Positions 42,587-49,580 of a stretch of DNA of 49,580 nucleotides are shown piece after piece (position 1 is the stretch's first letter; each line of letters starts with the position of its first letter). Below the pieces are notes generated by a model. It ran no database searches. It saw only the letters and a program-made list of their open reading frames with translations, and was not told the DNA's origin. Origin of the DNA: JAKAFX01 sp049965715 (GTDB lineage Archaea; Thermoplasmatota; Thermoplasmata; Thermoplasmatales; Thermoplasmataceae); assembly GCA_049965715.1 (NCBI GenBank), contig JBMFWA010000010.1, positions 1 through 49,580 of the forward strand, in the 5' to 3' direction. Position numbers and translations under genes: made by a program.

Positions 42587-43951
42587 ATGTCTGTTTCCCC
42601 TATTGAATACCGTTACGGTCGCCCGGCAGTCAAGAAAATATTCTCAGAGAACGAGAGATATATCTACATGACCAGGGTGGAATCTGCGGCCATGCAGGCT
42701 CAGGCAGAATTTGGCCTGATACCCATGGAAGCTGCTGAGATGATCAGGAAGGTTGTTGATTCCAGAAGCATTTCTATCAACAGGATCAAGGAGACTGAAA
42801 AGGAAACAAAGCATGACATAATGAGCATGATAAAGGTTTTGACTGAAATGTCGCCTGAGGGGGGAAAATACCTTCACATCGGTCTGACCTCCAACGATGT
42901 GATTGATACTGGCCAGTCCCTGCAGCTAAAGGATTTCATGAAATATCTGCTTTCGGATTTTTCAGAAATCCAGGAGACGCTCTCTGCTCTGGTAGGCAGA
43001 TACAGGAAACTCCCTATGATGGGGCGCACCCATGGACAGCATGCAAGTCCGGTAACGCTCGGATTGAAATTCTCGGTTTTCCTTGCAGAGTTCAATCGAC
43101 ACGCAACAAGGCTGATGGAAGCGAAAGACAGGATTCTCGTTGGAAAACTCCTGGGTCCGGTTGGGACTGGCGCCTCAATTGGCAAGGACGCACTTAAGAT
43201 ACAGAAGAGATGCATGGATATCCTCGGTCTTGGTGTTGAATCCAATCCCACGCAGATAACAGGCAGGGACAGACTGATTGAGTATTTGTCGATCATCAAC
43301 AACACAGCAACCACGCTGGAGAAATTCGCAACTGAAATCAGAAATCTCCAGAGACCCGAGATAGGTGAACTCACCGAGGCCTTCGATGAAGAGAAACAGG
43401 TAGGGTCAAGCTCTATGCCAAGCAAAAAGAACCCAATCACGTGTGAGAACATAACAAGTCTATCCCGCCTTATCAGGGCTTTCATAATTCCTGAGTACGA
43501 GGCTGCTGTGACCTGGCATGAACGTGATCTGTCGAACACTGCTCTGGAGAGATTCACGATCCCGTACTCGTCAATATTAATAGATGATGTTATGCAGAAA
43601 ATGATACGTGTGCTGAAGACCCTGGGGATACACGAAGACAGGATTAGGGAAAATCTTCTATCAGATTACCTTGCAATGTCTGAAAGCGTGGTAACTCACC
43701 TGGCAATGAACGGAATTCCGAGACAGCAGGCTCATGAATTGGTCCGAGAGGCTTCCATGAAAACTTCTTCAAAGGATGATTTTGTCTCGTTCATAGTCTC
43801 CGGCACTGGTAAATCGGTGAGTGCACAGTTTGTTATTAATGCATTAAAACCTGCTAATTTTATCGGGGTATCCGAAACGATCTGCACCAACACCATAGCC
43901 AGCACCAGAAAATTGAAAAGAAAAATTGATGGGATGATTAAGGAGTTGTGA
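42587..43951 (+). CDS. purB: Adenylosuccinate lyase
   Basis: A 454-residue PurB that cleaves SAICAR and adenylosuccinate. The signature SSSMPSKKNPI and the GRTHGQHASPVTLG block with the catalytic His are present, as is the C-terminal tail. The start at 42587 (MSVSPIEYRYG) has ACTTTTAAG about 26 bases upstream; a longer reading to 42500 would cross the promoter. Followed three bases later by an unknown gene that is likely co-transcribed. It completes the purine step that PurC (20236-21126) begins. Confidence 0.96.
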   Translation: MSVSPIEYRYGRPAVKKIFSENERYIYMTRVESAAMQAQAEFGLIPMEAAEMIRKVVDSRSISINRIKETEKETKHDIMSMIKVLTEMSPEGGKYLHIGLTSNDVIDTGQSLQLKDFMKYLLSDFSEIQETLSALVGRYRKLPMMGRTHGQHASPVTLGLKFSVFLAEFNRHATRLMEAKDRILVGKLLGPVGTGASIGKDALKIQKRCMDILGLGVESNPTQITGRDRLIEYLSIINNTATTLEKFATEIRNLQRPEIGELTEAFDEEKQVGSSSMPSKKNPITCENITSLSRLIRAFIIPEYEAAVTWHERDLSNTALERFTIPYSSILIDDVMQKMIRVLKTLGIHEDRIRENLLSDYLAMSESVVTHLAMNGIPRQQAHELVREASMKTSSKDDFVSFIVSGTGKSVSAQFVINALKPANFIGVSETICTNTIASTRKLKRKIDGMIKEL

Positions 43952-43954
43952 TAA

Positions 43955-44539
43955 ATGGAAAAATTTCAAAACGAGACCAGACTGCGAGAACTTGTGCTGT
44001 CTCACCTTGCCAGGCAGGAAGATTCCATAGCTGGAATAATCAAATACCTGTCCACAGAGGGAATAAAGGTTCACAGGCTTGTCCTCACAGGGTACCTTAA
44101 TTCAATGGTTGATTCGGGGGAATTGAAGGAGAGGCTCATGAGGCCTTCAAGGGTGTTTACAAGTCAGACGCCTGCGAACCATGACATATATTACAATGTT
44201 GGAAAAATTGCGAAGATTGTAGATGAAAACAATGAGGGCGACGTTGCTCTCCAAACACTGTTCTCAATATTCGGAAGACCCATTTTCATGAGGGAAATTG
44301 AAAGATGCAGTATTACTTTTCCCAAGAAATACAGAACCGTAAGTTCTCCCATGAGATCAGTATACCTGAAAGCAGTGGAAAAATATGGAATAATGATCCC
44401 GCAAAATAATGAACTGATTGAACCTGAATCCATATCACAGAATGTTATATTCAGGATGTTCAGGGAACTAATTTTCCAGAGCATGAATATAGGAAATCCA
44501 TCATCTATGGACAATGAATTCCAGAAGACCCTGGATTGA
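43955..44539 (+). CDS. Unknown protein with N-terminal winged-helix-like segment
   Basis: A 194-residue soluble protein. Residues about 8-65 (LRELVLSHLARQEDSIAGII, then HRLVLTGYLNSMVDSGELKE) look like a winged helix-turn-helix of the kind used for DNA or RNA binding. The remainder is mixed with no known motif. It starts three bases after the purB stop, so it is probably in that operon. I do not recognise a family and assign no function. Confidence 0.65.
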   Translation: MEKFQNETRLRELVLSHLARQEDSIAGIIKYLSTEGIKVHRLVLTGYLNSMVDSGELKERLMRPSRVFTSQTPANHDIYYNVGKIAKIVDENNEGDVALQTLFSIFGRPIFMREIERCSITFPKKYRTVSSPMRSVYLKAVEKYGIMIPQNNELIEPESISQNVIFRMFRELIFQSMNIGNPSSMDNEFQKTLD

Positions 44540-44544
44540 ACGAA

Positions 44545-44901
44545 CTATGGCGAAGCTCTCAACTTGCCCTGCAACTGAAGATCATCCCTTAACACGACCA
44601 GATCATTTCTAATCGACTCAAGAAAGAAATTTTTCTTAGGTGCGGAACCAAAAAGTTCTTCCGGTCTCATTGGGATTACCTCAAATCCCGGTGGAAAATC
44701 CAGGGAGTCAAATCTCCTTCTGATGTTCTTATCGAAATCTGATATAATAATTATGTCCACGTCGCTCCACAAATTGAAATCCCCCCTTGCATACGATCCG
44801 AAAAGAAATACCGAACAGGGATAATTTAGCGAACTGGCATATTCTGCAGCATTTTTCAAGACTTCCTCCCGCTTCCTTATTCTTTCTTCAAGGAGTTCCA
44901 T
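44545..44901 (-). CDS. MNT-type minimal nucleotidyltransferase
   Basis: A 118-residue minimal nucleotidyltransferase with the full catalytic motif GSYARGDFNLWSDVDIII (G-S...D-x-D, about residues 34-51) and a further Asp in SDFDKN. In HEPN/MNT pairs this partner usually neutralises the HEPN protein, in some by adding AMP to it. Its start overlaps the end of the HEPN gene by 25 bases, so the two are co-translated. It converges on the unknown gene after purB with a five-base gap. Confidence 0.92.
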   Translation of the reverse strand: MELLEERIRKREEVLKNAAEYASSLNYPCSVFLFGSYARGDFNLWSDVDIIIISDFDKNIRRRFDSLDFPPGFEVIPMRPEELFGSAPKKNFFLESIRNDLVVLRDDLQLQGKLRASP

Positions 44902-45287
44902 CTTCTCATCACCTCATCAATAATCGATTCTGCTATTTTTATTGTATTTTCAGCATCCACCATAGTATAATAATCGTCTGGTATTCCCTCAGGCCACACA
45001 TCCGTATACCTGGTAGGGATGTAATATTTATCAAGAGACTTGGCCATCTCCATGAATTCTTTAGAAAAACCTATTTGTTGGGTCATCGCAGAAACCGAGC
45101 GACCAAAGGATGGGCTACCTGTTCCCCTCATAAACGCCTTGAGAGCAAATTCAGCAGATTGTTGCGCCTTGAAGCACGCCCAGTTATAAAACTCTGCAAC
45201 CTGATCCGATTTTGCTGATTCAAGGGTTCGTTTTGCATTCTTAATCCATCGGCCAAATTCATCCTTATCAAGATAATGATCGCCCAT
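44877..45287 (-). CDS. HEPN-domain protein
   Basis: A 136-residue HEPN protein. The helical pattern with WIKNAKRTLESA and FYNWACFKAQQSAEFALKAF, then RYTDVWPEGIPDDYY, is that of the type paired with MNT proteins. In RNase-active HEPN toxins an R-x(4-6)-H motif is expected. Here the only His is residue 4, and the usual GH pair after the third helix reads GR, so RNase activity is doubtful. It is the first gene of the pair, preceded by an inverted repeat at 45300-45324. It could be a degenerate toxin or a substrate-binding helper of the nucleotidyltransferase. Confidence 0.9.
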   Translation of the reverse strand: MGDHYLDKDEFGRWIKNAKRTLESAKSDQVAEFYNWACFKAQQSAEFALKAFMRGTGSPSFGRSVSAMTQQIGFSKEFMEMAKSLDKYYIPTRYTDVWPEGIPDDYYTMVDAENTIKIAESIIDEVMRRWNSLKKE

Positions 45288-45299
45288 TCTTCAGCTTCA

Positions 45300-45324
45300 T
45301 GTTATACATTATCGTTCTATAACA
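45300..45324 (-). promoter_or_regulatory. Inverted repeat in the HEPN/MNT promoter
   Basis: TGTTATA (45300-45306) and TATAACA (45318-45324) form a perfect 7-base inverted repeat, 13-37 bases before the HEPN start at 45287. Its AT-rich arms could be both the TATA element and an operator used for autoregulation. Confidence 0.45.
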
Positions 45325-45503
45325 TTTCCCCGCAAATTCTCATGGACGAATGACAGTTAACTTTACGCTATGAATTGTTGTCTCTGAGATTGAGAGCCCT
45401 GACGTCGCAATAATAACAAAACAATTGTGATTCTGCGAACAGAGTACCTAGTTATTGAATCGATGAAATAAAAACTGCATTGCCAGTGAGAGATGGGGAT
45501 AAT

Positions 45504-45512
45504 GTTTATATC
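45504..45512 (+). promoter_or_regulatory. TATA-like box of the COG2108 gene
   Basis: GTTTATATC is centred about 26 bases before the ATG at 45534. Leaderless start expected. Confidence 0.45.
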
Positions 45513-45533
45513 ACGCAGCTTACTTAGCCGTTA

Positions 45534-46592
45534 ATGAAGAGACTGGCAGGTGGATCAGCATACTCCGGAAAACTGTCACCCGGATGCACCATGTGCGCCA
45601 AGGGTGCAAAGATGGTATTATTCATCTCTGGAATCTGCGACGCCAAATGTTTCTACTGTCCTCTATCAGAGAACAGAAAAATGAATGACGTGATGTATGC
45701 TGACGAGATGCCGATCTCTGGTGTGAAGGACGCCATACTTGAAGCCAACATGATAAATGCCTCCGGAACCGGTATCACCGGCGGAGATCCAATGAAATAC
45801 TATGAAAGGACTTCGGAATACATCAGAGCACTGAAATCTGAATTCGGCGACAAGCACCATATTCATCTCTATACAATCAGCGGATCGGAGATTGGGATCA
45901 GGAAGGTTGCCGAAGCTGGACTTGATGAAATACGCTTCCATCCCCCGGAAGAGATATGGCATATGATGGACAGAACAATCTTCAAGGACAGGATCAAGTG
46001 GGCAAGATCCGCAGGACTGGATGTTGGAATCGAGGTTCCAAGCATACCCGGGCGTGAAAAAGAAACTCAGCTGCTCATTGAGTTTGCACAGCAGATGGAT
46101 CTTGATTTTGTCAATCTCAATGAACTGGAATTCTCTGAAACAAATTACACAGCACTGCTGGGAAGAGGAATTCAGATCCGGAGCGATACTTCTTCTGGGG
46201 CAAAGCAGAGTCGTGAACTGGCTATCGACATGGTGAAGACCTTTCCGGAATATGCTGTACACTACTGTTCCGCATCATTCAAGGATGGAATCCAGCTTAG
46301 GAACCGCCTGAAGAGAAGGGCCAGCAATGTAGCAAGGAGCATTGATGTTGTCACGAAGGATGGTACCATTCTCAAGGGTGTAATTCAGGGGGAAAATATC
46401 TCTATTATCAAGGAATCATTGCTGTCCCTTGGCATCCCGGATGATATGATATTTGTCAACACTGTGAAGAAAAGAGTTGAAGTCCCGTCCTGGATTCTTG
46501 ACAGGCTACCCAAAGAAAATGGCTGGGAGATCTATCAGGTGGAAGAATATCCCACCTGGGACGCAATAGAGGTTGAGAGACTCAGGATCTAG
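45534..46592 (+). CDS. Archaeal radical SAM protein (COG2108-like)
   Basis: A 352-residue radical SAM protein. The cluster motif C-x3-C-x2-C is at Cys35, Cys39 and Cys42 (CDAKCFYC); two more Cys at 18 and 21 (CTMC) may hold another metal. The SAM-binding GITGGDP block follows. The sequence fits the archaeal COG2108 group, relatives of PflA/NrdG-type activases whose substrate I do not know. It stands alone, and its 3' end overlaps the convergent dph6 gene by 4 bases. Confidence 0.8.
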   Translation: MKRLAGGSAYSGKLSPGCTMCAKGAKMVLFISGICDAKCFYCPLSENRKMNDVMYADEMPISGVKDAILEANMINASGTGITGGDPMKYYERTSEYIRALKSEFGDKHHIHLYTISGSEIGIRKVAEAGLDEIRFHPPEEIWHMMDRTIFKDRIKWARSAGLDVGIEVPSIPGREKETQLLIEFAQQMDLDFVNLNELEFSETNYTALLGRGIQIRSDTSSGAKQSRELAIDMVKTFPEYAVHYCSASFKDGIQLRNRLKRRASNVARSIDVVTKDGTILKGVIQGENISIIKESLLSLGIPDDMIFVNTVKKRVEVPSWILDRLPKENGWEIYQVEEYPTWDAIEVERLRI

Positions 46593-47236
46593 ACAATAAC
46601 AGCATCAATTATCCTGAAGTAACCGTATGATTCATGCCATTCCACTTCGTGTTTCCTGATCTCAATTTTCCTGTCCGCAGATTTGTCTGAGATCACGAAT
46701 GATTCATACTCACCACCCTCGCCAATTATATTTATCCCGTATCTCTTTCTGACTTGCAAGAGTTTTTCCAGCATCTCCTGATCGATCGGCCTTCCGAGGT
46801 AAGACTGATCCAGTCCTTCGGCTGAGACCGAAACGATTATTGCTTCAATGCCTCTCATCAGAAGTTCCTTCAGAAGCAGTTCCTGATCCTTTCTCCATAA
46901 AGGTGCATAGGAAATGACACTGGCATCGGTGCACATCTTTTCTATCCGTGTCTTCTGGTACTCTGATTCCACGGCGCCAGAAACCACCGCATCGATATCC
47001 CTGTTCCGGAGTTTATTCAAATATTCATGTATTTCTGTTTCCTTCAGGACCACCAGAGGTCTGCCGATCAAGGTACCTGGATAGCTTGACATTGCGGAAT
47101 TCGGATAGTGATACATCATTGAGAATTCTTCCGGCACTACCGTTACAAGCTCCACTATATCAAATCCCTGCTCCATCGCTATCCTTGCAGATAAATATGA
47201 ATCCTTCCCCCCGGAGAAAAGTGATATTGCTTTCAC
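46589..47236 (-). CDS. dph6: Diphthine--ammonia ligase (Dph6-like)
   Basis: A 215-residue ATP-pyrophosphatase with the PP-loop SGGKDS at residues 8-13 and the EGGEYESFV block near the C-terminus, as in the Dph6 amidase that makes diphthamide on elongation factor 2. Archaeal forms have this length without the extra C-terminal domains of the eukaryotic enzyme. The start is a GTG at 47236, about 24 bases from a palindromic TTTATAAA box shared with the peroxiredoxin gene. Confidence 0.88.
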   Translation of the reverse strand: MKAISLFSGGKDSYLSARIAMEQGFDIVELVTVVPEEFSMMYHYPNSAMSSYPGTLIGRPLVVLKETEIHEYLNKLRNRDIDAVVSGAVESEYQKTRIEKMCTDASVISYAPLWRKDQELLLKELLMRGIEAIIVSVSAEGLDQSYLGRPIDQEMLEKLLQVRKRYGINIIGEGGEYESFVISDKSADRKIEIRKHEVEWHESYGYFRIIDAVIV

Positions 47237-47256
47237 GGTAAAAGATACATAATCAT

Positions 47257-47264
47257 TTTATAAA
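47257..47264. promoter_or_regulatory. Palindromic TATA box shared by dph6 and peroxiredoxin genes
   Basis: TTTATAAA reads the same on both strands. It is about 24 bases from the dph6 GTG (47236) and about 32 bases from the peroxiredoxin ATG (47293), so it may fire in both directions. Confidence 0.45.
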
Positions 47265-47292
47265 CTTGAGCAATGAATCAGCAGGTGTATCA

Positions 47293-47766
47293 ATGTCTGT
47301 AGAAATTAATCAAACGGCTCCGGATTTCACTCTGGTCAACAAAGATTTGAAAATAAAGAAACTGTCGGAATTCAAGGGCAAGAAAGTTATACTGCTTTTC
47401 TTTCCGGGTGCTTTTACCGGCGTCTGTACAAAAGAGCTCTGCACTTTCAGAGATTCAATGAGCAAGCTCAACAATGCAAATGCGACCGTACTGGGTATAA
47501 GCGTGGATCAGCCCTTCTCCCTTGCACAGTTTGCCAAGGAAAACAACCTCACATTTGATCTTCTCAGTGATGCGGATAGGACAGTATCAAAGCTTTATGA
47601 TGTCCTTCACCACGACTTTGTCGGTGTACATGGCCTTTCAGCATCCAAGAGATCCGTGTTCATAATTGACCCCTCTGGCAAGGTCAGATACAAGTGGGTC
47701 AGTGATGACCCTGGAAAAGAGCCGAATTACGACGAGGTAATAAAAGAGGCTGAGAAAATAAAATAG
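47293..47766 (+). CDS. Peroxiredoxin (AhpE/Bcp-like)
   Basis: A 157-residue peroxiredoxin. The peroxidatic Cys45 lies in FFPGAFTGVCTKELC, and Cys50 five residues later may be a resolving Cys; other key positions (SVDQPFSLAQFA, DRTVSKLYDV) are typical. It reduces hydrogen peroxide and organic peroxides, useful in an oxidising habitat. The ATG at 47293 follows an AGGTG (47283-47287) ribosome-site-like stretch; a TTG at 47266 lies too near the TATA box. Divergent from dph6. Confidence 0.93.
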   Translation: MSVEINQTAPDFTLVNKDLKIKKLSEFKGKKVILLFFPGAFTGVCTKELCTFRDSMSKLNNANATVLGISVDQPFSLAQFAKENNLTFDLLSDADRTVSKLYDVLHHDFVGVHGLSASKRSVFIIDPSGKVRYKWVSDDPGKEPNYDEVIKEAEKIK

Positions 47767-47971
47767 GCCTCACCCCTGGTGTAGCAGAATTCCCTGCATA
47801 GAAATTTAATAACCTAATTAAGGATTTTTTAGATAGCATTCTCTTTTTCTTTAAAAGTGAGGATATTCCTTGGTTTCATATTGGAATGTTTTCAAAGACT
47901 TCTTTCCTGTGGTGAAAGTGGAGTCAAAATAATCTGCATAAATGTTTAATTCCTTCTATTTATCATGGCTG

Positions 47972-48448
47972 GTGAACATAGACGTTGCCAGGAGGATTAT
48001 TTCCATAGCCTTTAACACCCGGAAAGACAAAGAAACGTTAACCTCTGGAGATTTTGTCAAAGAGATTGCCTATAAGAGAAAACTTCTCAGTCCAGACGAC
48101 GTAACAGAATTTCTCAAACTTTCGGTGGAGTCCAATCTTCTGGTTCCCGTAAATGATGGGTATAAACCCACGTTCAGCACTTCGGGAGTAATTATTCCGC
48201 TTGATTTCTCTGTTGAACGCGATGACCTGTTTAAACAGAACGTCGATCTTCCGCTGGCGGAAAGAATGATGGAGGCTGCAATCGCCTCCGGAAAGATCCA
48301 GAAGGATGAGATAGTGAACAGGGTGCGCGATCTTCAGAAGCATTTAATGTATGTTCCTTACGAAATTGTTCTTGCCACTGTTGTTTCTGACGAGGGAATT
48401 GATATTTCTTCGTTCATAAAGGAAGTGGAAGCCCAGCAAAAGAAATAG
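47972..48448 (+). CDS. DUF2240 family protein
   Basis: A 158-residue archaeal protein. The core, DVARRIISIAFNTRKDKETL to RKLLSPDDVTEFLKLSVESN, resembles DUF2240 proteins, which look like winged-helix or helical domains of unknown role. The GTG at 47972 is chosen because TTTAATT lies about 26 bases upstream and because family members begin near this point; an ATG at 47942 would add ten residues. It is followed, tail to tail, by the TPR gene one base away. Confidence 0.7.
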   Translation: MNIDVARRIISIAFNTRKDKETLTSGDFVKEIAYKRKLLSPDDVTEFLKLSVESNLLVPVNDGYKPTFSTSGVIIPLDFSVERDDLFKQNVDLPLAERMMEAAIASGKIQKDEIVNRVRDLQKHLMYVPYEIVLATVVSDEGIDISSFIKEVEAQQKK

Positions 48449-48449
48449 G

Positions 48450-49187
48450 TCACTCTGAATTCAGTCTCTGCGCTATCTTGATGGCCTCTTCAACATTTTC
48501 GTTTTCCATTGATATGTCAGATGCAATGTCGTACATAAATGAAACTGACTTCCTGAAGTCCTTTCTATCCTTTTTGTTTTTTATGGACTTGCAAACTTCA
48601 TCGATCTTGTCGAGAGAATCCATTGCAATCTTGAACGCCTCTCCAGAATTGTTTTCCTTGAGTATCCCGATATATCCATACATAGCCTCGAAGTAATTTT
48701 CCCATTCTCCCGCCTTTCGTGAAATCTCCGCAGATTCCAGATAGAGGTCCATTGCCTCCCTGGCAGTCTTCTTTCCTGAAGATAAGAATTCTGCGTAAGC
48801 GTTCATTGCCATGGATAGCAGAACAGGATCGGCCAGCTTCCTGCCCATTTCAAGAGCATCCTGGAGATGCTTTTTTGCCTCTTCACGTTTGCCCGCGTCT
48901 TCTTCGATATATCCCAGGTTAATCTCATCCATCACTTCAAGTTCTGGAATGTTGAGTTTCTTATGAATTTCCAGCGCCATGAGGCCGTATTTTAAGGAGT
49001 TTTCATCATTTTTAGGTTCGAGGGCATTGTATGCCTGGGAAAGCCTGGAATAAATTTCCGCCTCCACTTCATCGTTCTTTCCCTTTGCTATGTCTGCGGC
49101 CTTTGTATATTCTCTGATTGCATCTATGTACTTATCTTTCTGAAAAAACTGGTCTCCTGATTTAATAAAATCCTCTTCCTGAGACAT
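48450..49187 (-). CDS. TPR repeat protein
   Basis: A 245-residue all-helical protein with about five tetratricopeptide repeats (for example DKYIDAIREYTKAADIAKGK, NDENSLKYGLMALEIHKKL, GKREEAKKHLQDALEMGRKL, TAREAMDLYLESAEISRKAG). TPR proteins scaffold protein complexes. No membrane segment. The start at 49187 is supported by a CATTATAAATATG box about 32 bases upstream; a TTG at 49211 would sit inside the promoter. Partner unknown. Confidence 0.9.
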   Translation of the reverse strand: MSQEEDFIKSGDQFFQKDKYIDAIREYTKAADIAKGKNDEVEAEIYSRLSQAYNALEPKNDENSLKYGLMALEIHKKLNIPELEVMDEINLGYIEEDAGKREEAKKHLQDALEMGRKLADPVLLSMAMNAYAEFLSSGKKTAREAMDLYLESAEISRKAGEWENYFEAMYGYIGILKENNSGEAFKIAMDSLDKIDEVCKSIKNKKDRKDFRKSVSFMYDIASDISMENENVEEAIKIAQRLNSE

Positions 49188-49329
49188 ATTTACTTCATGG
49201 GGATTTTCCAAACATATTTATAATGATCTTGACGTTTCAAAGAACTCGGAAACTGATCAACTTAATTGCGTAGAGGTCAAAATTTGATTAGAAATTAATA
49301 TATCTTAGAAGAGAATAATAAGATTACCA

Positions 49330-49580
49330 ATGAAATCTGTGCATAACAAACAAGACAATGCAGTCGCGGTTGTAATCGGTGCTCTTCTGGCCTTTGTGAT
49401 AGTTAGTTCTCTCTTGGCGTCATTTGTTCTTTGGTACATTCCTGCAAATGGTACCAGCAATGATATAAAATTCGACACTCAGGTTGAAACCTCTTTGTTG
49501 AACTTACAGAACAAATTGTCCAACAAATCCGTTTACCCTGGATTGCCTGTTGTTCAAAATTTTGATGTTGGAATCCCGGG
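49330..49580 (+). CDS. Partial pilin/archaellin-like secreted protein
   Basis: The first 83 residues of a protein cut by the window end. A short charged N-terminus (KSVHNKQDN) is followed by a hydrophobic helix, AVAVVIGALLAFVIVSSLLA, the pattern of archaeal type IV pilins and related DUF1628 proteins, in which the helix is the assembly core after a class III signal is cut. The ATG at 49330 follows TTAATATATC (49294-49303) at about 31 bases. Family is suggested, not proven, as the C-terminus is missing. Confidence 0.7.
   Translation, partial: MKSVHNKQDNAVAVVIGALLAFVIVSSLLASFVLWYIPANGTSNDIKFDTQVETSLLNLQNKLSNKSVYPGLPVVQNFDVGIP

Overview
This 49.6 kb window is a chromosomal segment of an archaeon, most likely of the order Thermoplasmatales or a close uncultured relative. 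The best single clue is the proteasome beta subunit (24428-25063), whose eight-residue propeptide and body closely resemble my memory of the Thermoplasma acidophilum protein. Other archaeal markers are a Csl4 exosome subunit, an Sm-like protein, an ArcS-type archaeosine synthase, aCPSF1/FttA, aIF2-beta with a C-terminal TRAM domain, a riboflavin kinase carrying a DNA-binding domain, a split transketolase, aspartate carbamoyltransferase with its regulatory chain, Dph6 and Memo/AmrS. First genes of transcription units usually start about 23-33 bases downstream of a TATA-like box (apparently leaderless). Genes inside operons more often carry GAGGTG-type ribosome sites. Gene density is high and no rRNA, tRNA or CRISPR was recognised.

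Layout. 1-4950: a SEC-C zinc-binding protein, then a protein kinase facing a PP2C phosphatase plus vWA gene pair, resembling a TerY-P type signalling triad. 4998-6877: AmrS radical SAM enzyme and Memo protein. 7012-8016: SmAP, a previously easy-to-miss 53-residue protein, and Csl4. 8159-9730: ArcS. 9913-16997: a six-gene envelope operon (secreted repeat protein, two small helper proteins, MoxR ATPase, DUF58 protein, polytopic membrane protein). 17012-22097: MtaD-type deaminase, RibA, a THUMP-like methyltransferase, PurC and an aldo/keto reductase. 22098-24201: a conserved unknown, a ribbon-helix-helix protein with an exonuclease-like gene, and a CBS protein. 24428-28373: proteasome beta, FttA, an MFS transporter. 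28377-30814: transaldolase-like enzyme and both transketolase halves. 31031-32326: a 36-residue leader-like gene, a TenA/heme-oxygenase-fold candidate and a small unknown. 32327-32734: no gene, but a probable relic of an IS200/IS605-type element. 32735-34400: aIF2-beta, PIN protein and RibK/RbkR. 34718-35931: an RHH protein coupled to a shortened, divergent FtsZ-like protein. 35952-38743: PyrI, PyrB, HMG-CoA reductase. 38764-42456: a 1230-residue surface protein built of 13 repeats. 42587-44539: PurB and an unknown. 44545-45287: HEPN/MNT pair. 45534-49187: COG2108 radical SAM protein, Dph6, peroxiredoxin, DUF2240 protein and TPR protein. 49330 to the end: start of a pilin-like protein.

Much of the content is housekeeping: RNA metabolism (Csl4, SmAP, FttA, aIF2-beta, ArcS), nucleotide synthesis (PurB, PurC, PyrB, PyrI), flavin synthesis (RibA, RibK), pentose phosphate interconversion and the mevalonate pathway. 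The most unusual parts are the kinase/phosphatase/vWA triad, the RHH plus FtsZ-like pair, the MoxR/DUF58 operon with its secreted partner, the HEPN/MNT pair that lacks the HEPN RNase residues, and the small genes at 7239-7400 and 31031-31141.
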